Made by a program: the position numbers and the translations under genes
Part shown: positions 36,406 to 48,140 of the stretch, one piece after another
Position numbering within the stretch: the stretch's first letter is position 1
Layout: each line of letters begins with the position of its first letter
NCBI RefSeq assembly: GCF_041260155.1
Contig: NC_091931.1
Span: 48,803,433-48,867,432, forward strand
Direction: 5' to 3'
Source: Ptychodera flava
Lineage: Eukaryota; Hemichordata; Enteropneusta; Ptychoderidae
Length of the DNA stretch: 64,000 bases
Notes under the pieces: generated by a model
The model's input: the letters and a program-made list of their open reading frames with translations, nothing else
The model's database searches: none
What the model was told of the DNA's origin: nothing

Positions 36406-36513
36406 TTACATGTACCAATAACAAATGCAATAACATTCAGCTGCAAATCCAACGACTGTAGATAAACGGATCACGGGGACGCCTTTACCTTCTCGACGCT
36501 CTTCATTTGGTGT
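36406..36513 (-). CDS. Possible terminal exon on the minus strand
   Basis: Acceptor TACTTTGCAG opens at 36513 on the minus strand. A phase-0 frame of 35 codons (TPNEERREGKGVPVIRLSTV, then AECYCICYWYM) ends in TAA at 36408-36406, and AATAAATAAA follows about 22 bases later (36384-36375). Acceptor, stop and poly(A) signal together suggest a true 3' exon. It could be the last, noncoding exon of gene 3, whose post-stop donor lies at 38434, or the end of another spliced gene. Confidence 0.35.
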   Translation of the reverse strand, partial: TPNEERREGKGVPVIRLSTVVGFAAECYCICYWYM

Positions 36514-36621
36514 CTGCAAAGTAATTGATGATCGTATATTTCATTAACAGCTAGTTATTATTCGAAAAAGGAAATATTTTGATGATTGCTTGGGAAGAAG
36601 ATATTTTACTGTGTGTTAAAT

Positions 36622-36690
36622 GAGAGAGAGACAGAGAGAGAGACAGAGAGACAGAGACAGACAGACAGACAGACAGACAGATAGACAGAG
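36622..36690. repeat. (GAGA)/(GACA)n microsatellite
   Basis: GAGAGAGAC units run into GACAGACAGACAGACAGACAG. Confidence 0.9.
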
Positions 36691-38433
36691 ACGGTTGTGC
36701 AACCTATAGAGAATAATTCGAAACGGACCGGTATGCCAGTTATGGTCATCCATTATTTTGTTTTGCAGTGGTATATATACTGCTCATGTATGCATTTGAG
36801 GGGAGAAAACATTGAAACCAACCCTTGTTAAAAGTACAGAGAAACATAGACTGTCTATGTTCCTCTGTGTTAAAAGCTAGTAAATTACTGATTTCATGGA
36901 CAACATTTTGAAGTTTATTGCGCTGGCAAATGTAATTGTTTATTGCAGATTAACTCACTTTCGTTTTGGTCACGGTCCAAAAACCATTGAGGCCTGTTTT
37001 TGTAAAATGTTTTCAATTTGACTCCCTGGATGGCACAGAGCATAATTGTACTATGATGACAGGGCAGAGCTAACACGACACTTTTATTTCCTAGCCGGCT
37101 AACCCTGTTACCAAGCAACCGATCTTTAAAAGGGCAAGCTGTTGATCAGATTCGTGTCCGAACACATTATTTACATCGACACAACTTTCAAAGGAGAGCA
37201 AAGGACCATAAGTCCCTAGCTGACATGGGCTTTATTGATGACGTTCAACACACAATTTATAAAGTTCATGCCAAAAAGGAACAAATACGAGAATCAGGGA
37301 TTGAACATCGCCGCTAACGCTTTTTATGAATGAACCCACTCATGTATTCTTGGTTTCGCTCAATTAAGTTTTTGCTGATTCATCACAGTCAAAATACGAT
37401 TATTAGAGGAAAATGATAAAAATATATTGCAACACCGGGACACCTACCAAAAACTTGATATACCGTTAAAACATTATTTGACATTATTTCTGTTTTAATC
37501 AAACTTTAACGTTATGACTCTGCAAAAACTAAGTGAGTGAAAACCAAAGTATATGAACGGTTGTTGAATGTGAAAATTTGTGCTTTTCCATGACAACCTC
37601 AAAATGAAACAATAAATCTCGACTTGTTGATTCTTGTTCAAGAAGCCATGTTATATTTTTTGGGACTTAACATTATTAACCTTTTCTATATTCTGTCTTG
37701 TCAACTACCGTTTCGTAGTCAACTTCATTAAACATTTCGGTATACCGAACACTCGGCTTTCCAACGTGGCTTACGTGTGCGCGACTTGCGGTGTTCCTGT
37801 CTAAAAAGTGAATGCACTAGTAATATCCGTCAAAATGTTAGAAAATTACAAAAACAATGAGAAATCATCAAGAGATTACTTTGGACTATTTTGTACTATC
37901 GTAGTGTTTTCTCTGCATTTTCACTGAAGCCGGCAATTTCTGCCCCATTCATGAAAATGACATTAAACTGGTCCAATAATCATTTCCATTCAAGGTAATA
38001 CATTACCAGGTCCATGGGACATTTGTGATTTACAATCGCTAATCGATTACTGTCGCTAATCATTTGAGTGACCGAGGTGTCATATTTGGCCATGATGTCG
38101 TCATATCGACGGTAGACCTTTTTTAAAGTCCTAACGAGTCTTTTTGATGTGTATGCCTGTCTCTCTAGTTTTGATGCCAATGAGCTGTGTCTCAGTTGAA
38201 AACCAGGGGGCAGACTTGACATTTTAGGGGACAGAAACAACAGCAAATTCACAGGTCACTACACTCTATGCTTGGATCACCATCATATGGGCTATTTGCT
38301 TCCTGTATTTTGTGTGCCATTTTTGCGCTGTCTGTAACTTTTAAAGGACAGAAAATGGCTCGAAATGCGCAATTTGCGCAGTCGAGAGAAAACTCCGCTA
38401 TCGTAGCAAACTAAGGAACAAAGTAATAAGTAC
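36691..38433. other. Interval downstream of gene 3, one unassigned ORF
   Basis: Mostly noncoding. A minus-strand frame at 37980-38252 would give about 80 residues from an internal ATG (MSSLPPGFQLRHSSLASKLE...), basic and helical-looking, with no recognised domain. It lies just past the post-stop donor of gene 3 and could be part of that transcript's 3'UTR. Confidence 0.3.
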
Positions 38434-38435
38434 CT

Positions 38436-38828
38436 TTACGGTTCGCTTGGGCAACCAGATGTACAAATATCAGGTCCAAGCACGGAGCAACAATAGAAAT
38501 TATTGCATGGACAGTTGGCAGGTTCAACACCTTCACTGTTCATGCCCATCAAACCTTTCAGGAGGAACCGTTCCGCTCGTTTTGATGGAGTCATGTCGAT
38601 GGAGATCTCAACTGGTGTGTTTCGAAAGTCACCTAGACAAAAAAAGATAATAAAAAGGGATGAACATACTTCTAGCATACACTGTGTAATTATTCAACTT
38701 GGCGATGCTAGGTTGCCACGACATATTGTATTGTAACTTATATTAACAAGTAGACATTTATACTCACAGAAACAGTCGACTGATACCACGACAATGCAGA
38801 GTACTGCCAATATGAAGACACCCTTCAT
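38436..38828 (-). CDS. Small secreted cysteine-rich peptide, family member 3
   Basis: Two coding exons on the minus strand, 38828-38768 and 38632-38436, encode 85 residues. The exon with the ATG opens at 38844 after acceptor ATTTTCAG. The signal peptide (MKGVFILAVLCIVVVSVDC) leads to a phase-1 donor GTGAGT. The next exon, after TTTTTGTCTAG, begins (C)DFRNTPVEISIDMTPSKRAE, a clear match to genes 1 and 2. The tail is C-x-C-x4-CC-x7-C-x3-C, six Cys, ending CPSEP. Here the split codon gives Cys rather than Gly, adding a seventh Cys near the predicted cleavage site. A donor (GTACTT) follows two bases after the stop. Intron between coding exons is only about 135 bp. Intact; function unknown. Confidence 0.78.
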
Positions 38829-38844
38829 GATTGAAGACGGAAAG

Positions 38845-41051
38845 CTGAAAATTTGAAGAGAGAAAACTCCAGTGAATATTCTGTGTGACTTATCCATGCA
38901 ATGATTTTGACTTGAAACTAAAAAAAATGGTTAGAAGCAATACAAGAGTATGGTTGCCTTGCCCTGCGCGTTTAACTCTGAGAAAGTCTTGAAAAGTATC
39001 AAGACAAAAATATTAATGATGTTATTACCAATCTCGATGTTAGGAACTTTGTGTCTGTGAGACTGTTCGTTAATATGAACAGTCAGGTACCTCAGTTCTA
39101 TTTATTGCTGGACATGCGTGAGAACCTTATGAAGTTCGTGTTGCGTCTCTACTCTCCTGTAACTGTAGATAATTAAATTGCGGTCCGTAAAATATCAACG
39201 CACGCTAATTTCAATTTTTTTATTAACTGTCGATATTAAGAGGAATTTTCTGATGTTATTAAAGAATTATGTTATGCTGATTGCTCGATTCATTGTTGTC
39301 GTCGCGTGTTGATATTATTGCACGGAGTACTGAATATTATAGGAACCGCGGAACTGGCCATTTCAAGTCAACCTCTTTCATGTCATATTTACAATTAATA
39401 ACAAAATGCTACGTGAATGTTCATCTAGTTGTACCAATTTCGATGAGGGCGCAATCCAGAAAGTTTACATCGTCACATGCAGTGTACGCATCAAATCGTA
39501 TTTGATATCGAGAACTCAATTGTTACAGTCATCCACCCTCGAGCAGACCTACGGGAACTATGCTTAATTCAACTAATCGTGTTGCAGGGAATGCCAAAGA
39601 TTAAATGCCTATCCATAGTTCCGATATTTTCACACTCACGTTTGTCAAATTCTCACTGTATTATCCAAGACAGATCAATTGTCAATGATCCGAGTCGATG
39701 GCTGTGGAGTTGACTTCAAGACGTGCAATTTTTAAACCAGGATTTCATCTGACTTTCAGACAAACAATTTTTTATGAAAATTGTTTTTTTCTCCGAGGTA
39801 GATTTTTGCTACCAATTGCGGGCATAGTAATATCGAAGGTATTGCATATGCTTGTGAACGTTGAGCGTTAGTGACAGAAACAATACTACAGATCAATGCT
39901 TCCTCTATGTCAATAAAGCCATTAATGGTAATCTATGCTGCTATTCATTCTCAATTTTCATTTTATCGATCGCACAATATTGCACATGAATAGTATTACT
40001 TGAATGTGATGAAAAGTTATTTGCACAGATACTTAATTGTGGATGTTGTCAGAATGGCATGGTGTCTAGATCCTTGAGGAAAATTTCGGCAAAAGTTTGA
40101 GTCTTGAAATTGCGAACTACTTTAACGTGCTTTCTGTACTTGTTATGATCACACTGCTTGTTTTGCGAAGGGGGGGGGGGGTCGTCGATCATACAAGTTG
40201 ACGCTCTGGAAACGAGTGTCAACCCCCTCCTCCCTCAAAACGAAATTCCCCAATGCGAAATCGGTTTCAAGAAAGCTGTGTTCTCTACTATGGATGGGAA
40301 CTTGAATACTAACCTGTCTAGAACTCAAACTTGTGCAAAATTTACACATGAAATATAGATAACCAAACGTTACATGTTTACACTTTTTCAACGTAACTAA
40401 AAGAGTGGTTTGACCACGAATAGGTGTGATTTTCTTCATGGCAGGACACAAATACATGAGAACGTCGAAAAGAGTCTTGAAAATATCGATCTTTTTATCA
40501 TGTGACTTTTTCCGGAACAAATGTATCGAAACGTGTCAAAAAAGACGCGTTTCATAATTGTCCGACAGACAGGTCTATTACTCGAGGTCAGGAATGTTAG
40601 AGATTTCATGTATTGCAATTAAAATATCGTGATTGTTATGGTTGTATTGATTTATATTTATTTTCTGTTACAGCAGATCTAGAATGCTTATTGCTATTTT
40701 GAAGCACTCACAACGTTTTGGGGTCTTACTCACTTCTCTCCTAAACTAAGGAATTACTTTTCTAGTGTGTCAGATTTTATGATCGACGGCTCCTAAATCT
40801 TGTGAGGGTAATTATTCTATGCCGTTAAAAATCCTCCGCCCCCTCAACGACATTGACGATTCCGTTGATGGAAAATTGCAGATAGCTTTCTGTACGCCAT
40901 ACATAAAGGTAGACTTATATATCCGTGATAGAAAAGACCTATTTGGCTTTTCATTCTATTTCATATCCCTATGGATGTCGATTTGTGACATTAGGTAGTT
41001 TGTCTGACTTTTAAAGAAATTGACAATAAGCAACATAAAAAACCAACTTAC
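38845..41051. other. Probable leader intron of gene 3
   Basis: Between the acceptor at 38845 and the candidate leader exon at 41052 I see no gene. There is a C-run/G-run at 40171-40181 that produces mirror open frames on both strands. Confidence 0.4.
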
Positions 41052-41165
41052 AGAGTCTGAAAATAGGCTGGTTACTGCCCCGCAGACGCTGTTTTTACTT
41101 CGGTCATTCGAGGTCACACCACAGAGTTTATTTGTCGTCCTCTCATCACAACAACACAGTAAGGA
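41052..41165 (-). promoter_or_regulatory. Candidate gene 3 leader exon and TATA-like box
   Basis: On the minus strand GAGGACGACAAATAAACTC, with a TATA-like AAATAAAC near 41125, precedes an exon ending CAGACTCT before donor GTAAGTTGG (boundary 41052). GAGGACGACAAA is shared with the region after the gene 1 TATA box (533-545). Upstream lies segment A, repeated at B and C. Confidence 0.35.
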
Positions 41166-41254
41166 TCACAAGTGTCTCATACATGAAACTATCAAGTAAC
41201 TAAATGACAATGTGATATGAAAGAGCTTAAACACAATTTAAAGTATAAAGATTC

Positions 41255-41348
41255 AATGAAACAACCGTCACAAATGATGCTATCTAGCGTAATTATGCAT
41301 GTTGAGAGGCGACTGCACGGTGATCTTGTTTACAACATTTAGATTCAT
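41255..41348 (-). promoter_or_regulatory. Segment A, upstream repeat (first half; resumes at 44401)
   Basis: Contains CACAAATGATGCTATCTAGCG and GAGGCGACTGCACGGTGATC followed by TTGTTTACAACATTTAGATT, matching segment B (45415-45480) and the complement of segment C (59870-59925). Homology stops at the TIR element at 41349 and resumes at 44401-44560 (CCAGTGCACAGTGTGTGCAG; GTTAATCGAGTATAGGTATT; TATGTATGCAGAGGTTCAAC). Confidence 0.55.
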
Positions 41349-44300
41349 CAGGGCTTTCATTAACAGCCGTCAGGCGGCGATTTTTCGCCGCTTGACGACG
41401 GGGAACGCCGGTTGAAAACAAACACTGATCCTTTATTTTACCCTGTATGATCGGGTTTTACACAGAATTATAAAAAGTTACATGTGAAAATGTGATTTAC
41501 GCTTCAATTAAGCGCGAATCTATAACGCGAACTTGCCTCGCTAACTTACTTCCGCATACGAAAGCTTCACTCAGAGTCAGATATCTATGATCTAATTGTC
41601 TAATCAAATTGATTGACATTGATGCGTCGCGTCATCTGATTGGTTTTTGTCCACTATCGTCAAATGTCGGATCCTGTGATTCGTCTATTGTGTATTACCT
41701 TATTCATGATTGCGTCTGCGAAGCGACCTGGCCATTTCAAGCAGCCGGCGACGACTTGTTTGATTTAATGGGGGTCGGGAGGAAAGAAAAGAGGCAATTT
41801 TTAATTGTTTCAAATTTCTTGAAAGTGAAGAATATATGCCACTATGGAATACAGACGTTTCCGTTGTTGCAATTTCGGATTTACGAAGTCAAATGAATGG
41901 AACGGTATAATGCCCTGAGGCTAATATATGCATGGATGTAAAAAATAGATCCATGGTATATGGAGGAGAACATATGTAGTCATTTCTGGCGATCGAGCAG
42001 CGAGAGAAACGATCAGTCACCAAGGGTAAAGCTAATTTGCTAAACGACATTTTATCTTGGAAAGTGAGTCGAATGAGTCATAAAAATACTCATATTTTTA
42101 ACGTTCAATACGAGGTTGAAAAAATGTAGGACTTTTCCCGTTTCTAATTTGTTTCATGCCGTACTCATGGTGACTGTGACTGTACAGTCTCCACTTTCAA
42201 GCGTGGCCTCAGCCTTTGGTTCAACAAATTTTACTCCGATGTTGTTGTATACTATACTGATCACACAAGATAATTTTTACTGGTCGATTCATATTATTGT
42301 TATTAAATGTAATAAAGGGAAAGCGGCTCCACACATCACCTGTACTATTTGTGTCGTTCTCTGTGTTTATGTTTGTTTTTGTGTGTCTGGCTCTTGATCA
42401 TGGATTGCAGTCAACTCGCACCTTTTCCACCCGCCCAGAACCAACTCGCCCGATACCTACTCGCCCGTTGTTTGAGATGTATATGTAGTATAATAATATA
42501 TCTGGTGTTATAGATTCTACGTACCTTGTGTTGTAAAATTTACGGAGTGTCCACTGACAGGCGATTGTCAAAAATTAGGAGCCTGAAATTGGTTATTGAC
42601 AAGCGGGACTTTTTTCGCCAATATTCACCATATTTCAGACAAATAAACTACTCTTCTTCCACTTGAATGAAGAAAACAATGTTCTACCATGTCAAAATAA
42701 TTTCCAATACGTCACAAATTCAACATATTGTACGCAGTAGCGAAAGCCGTCATACGCGGTACCCGGGTATCACCTGAGCAATAGCATTGCGCCGGTTAGT
42801 CACGGTCCTGCACGTGTTTACTTTATTGCGTTAAACATTATTCGTTTTCAGCAGTGATTTTAACTTGCAGACTTTTTTATGGTTTTATATTAATGTGTGT
42901 AGCGCTTTTGAATATTTAGGAATAGAAAAGGCGCTCTAGAAAATAAATAAACTTTAAACTTTAAACTTTGGCCGATTGTTGTCGTCGATTTCAAGTATCT
43001 TGCGTCGTGAATCCTTCCTTTTGACTAGCCGGACGTTATTTAAAGTCGATGATTTGTCCGGACGAGGTACTCATGAAAAATTACAAATTGATTTCGGGCG
43101 AGTTGGTATTTGGCGAGTTGTTATCGGGTGAGTTTGTTCTTGGCGAATTTAAAAAGGTGCGAGTTAAGGGTGATCGAGCCACTAAATTTTTACCAAAAAT
43201 TTTCTTTAACAGTATGACTTAAATGTGAGGATGAGATTACGACCAAAAAAAATCAATATGTCACCAGATTCATTTGGCAGCTAGAAGGATTTGAAATACA
43301 CCCACTTTATACTGTCCAAATATATTTACTTTCAGTTCCCTTCTTACACTGCTGCACTTGTTTTATTTACATGTAAACCACATTGAATATTAAATGAAAG
43401 TTGTAGCTATTTTTCCGCTGAAAATGTGCATAAAAATTTAAATTATCACTTCTCAGGCCTTCCAAAACTACAGTTAAAGCTGTTGCAAACTTAAATGTAA
43501 TGACCACGCCTTATCCATATTTTGCAGAATTATATAGATTGCCAATCCAAAAGTTTTGTTTATTTTCACATAAATTATTGTTCAGATATTGCATATCTCT
43601 TAACATCACCCCCTCCCAATATGTGAAATGGGAAAAATCACAATTTGATGAGAAATATGTCCTTTTCAAAGTATTTTGTTGGGATTTTTAAATACTTTGT
43701 AAATATATCAACATTCAAACATTTAAAACTTACAACTCGAAGATAATATAATGATCAGTCAATTATCACTAACAACATCCGCTTTCATGCTAAAAGCTCT
43801 GACAATAAGTTGTATGAAGATAGGATTCCATCAATACCACGGTGTAATTTTGACAGGGAGCACGGTCCCGTACAGTGGACGCGTGCGTTCTAGTGCGCGT
43901 TCTATTGTTTGCAACTATGATGATGTAGCAAGTGACTCGATCACCCTTACTGGTACCTGATGTAGATGTAAAAGCCATGGGGAGACCTTGCTAACCTGGC
44001 TGTCAAATGAGAGCGTGATCCTCTGACGCTACGTTTCGAAACCAGTGTACGGTCTCTTCCTCAGTCGCTTTTTGCAACTTGCTGTCCTTTGATTTCTGTT
44101 TCAGTGTTTGTGTTTTAATGATTTTACAAAAAAATAGCTATCAAACTTGATAAAATGCTGAATAAATTTAGCTCCTAGAATGCATAGAAAAACATCTGGA
44201 AAGCCACAAAATAGCTGTAAAAAGCCACAAAATCTCAAAATTTTCCCTAGAGCCCTGAGAGGGGGGCATGCCCCCCTCTCGAGCTCTTCCCCCTGTCAAT

Positions 44301-44400
44301 GACCGTCGGTCATCGGCCGCACCGACCGAAGGTCGCTGCCTTAATTAGCCACCTGATAAATGTTTTCAGCCTGTTGATAGAGAACTTAATGAAAGCCCTG
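41349..44400. mobile_element. 3.05-kb TIR element splitting segment A
   Basis: 15-bp perfect terminal repeats, CAGGGCTTTCATTAA at 41349 and its complement ending at 44400. Flanks TTCAT and CTCAT may be a 5-bp target duplication with one change. Segments B and C give the empty-site sequence. The left end has a hairpin, GTCAGGCGGCGA with TCGCCGCTTGAC (41370-41397); near the right end is a 24-bp perfect palindrome centred on GGCATGCC (44256-44279). No transposase recognised. Confidence 0.7.
42413..43165. mobile_element. 753-bp inverted-repeat element nested in the 3-kb element
   Basis: Left AACTCGCACCTTTT...ACTCGCCCG, right CGGGCGAGTT...AAAAAGGTGCGAGTT. Both ends hold several degenerate copies of the word ACTCGCCCG or its complement. 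Near 42893-42965 is GTAGCGCTTTTGAATATT...GGCGCTCTAGAAAATAAA with (TTTAAAC)n, resembling a SINE or LINE 3' tail. Confidence 0.6.
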
Positions 44401-45169
44401 CTCATTGACGTCACAATTTTTTAAAAGAAAAACCAGTGCACAGTGTGTGCAGTGTTGAACTTTTTGAAGGTTTCTTTGAAATGTGTTAATCGAGTATAGG
44501 TATTAATTATATGTTGTGCTGTTATATAAAGGGTTTTATTTTGCATATGTATGCAGAGGTTCAACGATTACAGAAGACAGGTAGACCAACATTTTCTCAT
44601 ATAACCTGATTATCAACGCGTTCTAGGGTCATCTTTTCTATATTCAGTGCATAGACGTAAACAACATCGCCAGATATTATTTCTTTCGATGTTGTATCTA
44701 AAGCCGGTTTAGTGGGGTTCCAGAATTTGTACTGGTGATTGGTTTGAACAATCTCATGAAACTAATTCACAATCTGGTAGGTGTAGTATGAACTATGGGA
44801 CAGGTAATACATTTCTCTTGATAGAATTATTGTGGAAAGCTTTCAAATTCTCTAAACAACATAAAATGTGACCCAAGTCTAATTTTACAAAATGTGAACC
44901 TCCCAATGGGCAGGTTTGTAAAAATGACTCTCCCTATTCCAAATTTCCATCCTCTGTAATTACTGAAGCTTTCCTTGTGACAAACAAACCTCGACTCATG
45001 GACAAGCTGGCTAGTTGGGTGCAAGATGATGTAACCGTTGAATAATCGTGACTGTTACGGTAAAGTAGAGAATACAAGAAAAAACATTGATCAAAATGCA
45101 TATTAACGAAAGGAAAGTCAGTAATCATGATATCTAAAGGTATAGCTAATACAGTCTTCAAGTTGATCA
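44401..45169. other. Rest of segment A and noncoding spacer
   Basis: 44401-44560 continues segment A. The remainder has mirror short frames on the minus strand (44827-45176) with no recognised domain. Confidence 0.4.
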
Positions 45170-45767
45170 ATTGCAACGATGGCCTTTGGTTTTTCGCAAG
45201 TCACTAGAGTGACTGTTTTATTTGTTTTGCTCTTTGAGTTTATATTTTTGATGACTTTATCTTACCAAGGGCATACTCTACCTGTGAGCCGATTGTGTGT
45301 GCCAGAGTTAAACCACATCACTCTTTTCTCAGCAAAGAGGATTCAATCGACGCACGGTCCTGACTAAAACACGATTGAAATTATTAATCCTTTAGAACAG
45401 ATGGAATAAAACGATTGTCACATATGATAGTATCTAGCGCATTATGAAAATGGACAGTAAGGGATCTTGTTCAGAATATTTGCTTTCCTTTGGTGTAGTG
45501 ATCTTTGAAAAGAAAAGAAACGTACAGTATATCAGTGCACTGTGCATACTAACACAATTGAAAGTGTCCATTCAAGGTGTTAATTAATTCGGTGTTAGGT
45601 ATGCAGTGTGTAAGGGTCTTGGCTAAATTTGGAACTAATTGTCCATTCAGATTTATGCAAAGTTCAACATTCATGTTCAACGCTAAGTGTGAAAGAAACT
45701 GAAGATAGAGTTTTGCTGTTCGCATGATCATTTAAATACAGAGAAGCGATGTAGAGACACTGTGCGA
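45170..45767 (-). promoter_or_regulatory. Segment B: orphan upstream and leader-exon copy
   Basis: 45400-45767 matches segments A and C: GATAGTATCTAGCGCATTAT, ATCAGTGCACTGTGCATACT, CAAGGTGTTAATTAATTCGG, TTTATGCAAAGTTCAACATT. On the minus strand this leads to a possible leader exon ending CCCTTG before donor GTAAGATAAAG (boundary 45266). No coding exons of the peptide family were found downstream. Confidence 0.4.
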
Positions 45768-45910
45768 TAGTCAGGCGTATCCCAGGCACGACCTGACAGT
45801 CTCGTGCTGGGGCTACCAGGCTTTGACCTGGAGAAGGGGTTAGGCATTAGACTAGGAGCAGCCTTTCCCCTCCCTGCCGGCGGTAACACCCTCATGGGGT
45901 GCGAGACTTC
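45768..45910. repeat. GC-rich repeat, inverted partner at 59295-59448
   Basis: TAGTCAGGCGTATCCCAGGC...GGTGCGAGACTTCGGTGTAC is nearly identical to the complement of 59295-59448. It adjoins segment B here and segment C there, so the inverted repeat as a whole is about 600 bp per arm, 13.4 kb apart. Confidence 0.8.
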
Positions 45911-48140
45911 GGTGTACTATCAAATCCGTTGTCGCCGTTTTGTCTTTTGTCGGTCTATTTTTTTCTTACGAAAGGTAAACTTGTCTGAGATAATACAATA
46001 AGAAGAAAATTAAAGATATATATTCATAACCATCTACAGAACAGTTAATTTGTATTTTTTTTGCTCATACAGAATAAAAATTAATATATACATACATAAA
46101 TATAATATAAACTTAAAATAATCTAAACTTGTTATATAAACATATAAGATGCCTATCACTTCGCATATTATCGCCTTTGCATTGACACTAATACGTTCAC
46201 ACGTCCATCATCAAATTATCTGTTGAGATGACAATGAATGAAGTAAACTGTTGTCTATTAAAACTAGTATTATTTGACTCATCTGTACGCAAAACATGGC
46301 CAAACCTTTTTATACCCTGCTAAATTTTACACCAGACCCCTTCTAAAAACTTGGATGTATTGCTGCCATCTTCTGGGAATAATGCCAGCATGGAAAGAAA
46401 CGTCGCTGATCTTACTTTGAAAAATATTATCTGGTATCTTCACACGGACGAAACTAAATGTCGTCCGAACAACATGTCAAATACTATCTGGTAATTGTGA
46501 CGTGCGACTTTATCGGGATTCGGATGTCAAGAAAGGATGATACGATATCTTCTACATTCAAATTGAAAATGTGAGACGATTCAAGACGATTCTATCAACA
46601 GGATCTGGCATGGCCACTATTTTGATATTTTGAAGCTTCGGCAGGCAGCAATGTATAAATATTAATTTCATTTGATTTCAAAAAAGATAGGATGCCACCT
46701 GTAATTTCCTCAAATATCGGAGTTTGCTCAACACTCTGTCGCGAGACAAGTAGCTAGTCACTAAGTAATGTTTAATGTTTAAATAGAAATTTGCGATAAA
46801 ATTCTCTACAATATCGGCAGATACTGTCAAGCAAGGTAACGATGCTGGAAAAAATCGGCCACCTGAAATCGCCGCCTCGCCAGGTCATATCGTTGAGGGC
46901 GCGCAATACAACACCTTGGAATCCAACAAAAAGGCAGTACAAATACTCCGATCCGCAGAATCCAACAATCTTTCGTGCGACGTTGTTGACGAACAGACAG
47001 GGAAGAATCAAGGAAATTTTTGGGTATTTTAAGAGAAGAAGACGACACTATCCAACATGAACGACAAAATCGGATATTGCTGACGACGAATTGTGGTGAG
47101 ATAACTAGAAAAGAAACTAAACTTCACCTCATGCCGTTTGAAAAAACTCAGAAGAAGTAAATTGTAATATCCGATAAAATAGAATACCCATGAATCCTGA
47201 CTTTGACGGGAAGTAAGTATGAATTTCGACTGCCGATGAAAAATTCTAAAAGCTAGTAATGATACTTTCTAACGATTTCAATTTTAGACGATCTATGACT
47301 ATGCCAAATATTAATATTGAACATAAATATATTTGCACTCTCAGACTGATACTGTTCTCGAAAAGAGGAGAATCTTCGTTTTAAGACTCTACGAAACGAT
47401 GCAATGGCTGGTACCTTTTTAATCAGTCATAAACCATTCATCTTTCTGTTTTATTTCAAGCTGTAGTACTGTATATCATGTTTTTTTCTAAAATCCGGTA
47501 ATTATAAGTAGTTAAGCAATATATTTGTGTAGTAACGTCATGTGAAAATGCAGTCATTTCAGTTTTGTCGCGAACCCTTTATTCCAACAAATGGAAAATA
47601 AAACAAATCTTTATAACTATGAATAAGTCGAGCAAATGAGCAAAATTACACTTCTCTTGCAAAATAAGTCATTTAACTAGAAAGAAGAGAAAGAAAAATA
47701 TCACTAAAATCGTATTATCATTTGAATGTATTCAAGACGCATCCTTCTCTTTCAAGCGATACAAGGCTTGGAAACTTCGTGTTCAAAATCTTATTAGTGA
47801 AATACAATGTATGAAGAAATAGAGCATTTGAGTTGCTTAAATTAAAGTTTTGGCCATGCTTTGTATAATTAGTCGTCTGTGCATATTTTCCAGTTTAAAT
47901 CATTCACTGAACTGCTTACAATTCCTGTCGCATTAAAGCAATGTGAATAAAGAAGCTTTGAAATTGTTGGTGGCAGCAAGGTTCTCAGCCCAATTCTACC
48001 GATTTGACCTTTGACTTTATGCTCTTTTTTATCAACTGATTCCAAATTTATGTCGATTGATAATCGGACACCATCGATATATTCGGATCTAAGAACGTAT
48101 CTACCAGCTCTAAGTAAGTAGCGCCGTAGTTAAGGAAACA
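45911..48140. other. AT-rich noncoding interval, nothing certain
   Basis: A locally GC-richer patch at 46840-47060 is open on both strands, but neither translation is recognisable. The rest is AT-rich with no exon or repeat I can support. Confidence 0.4.
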
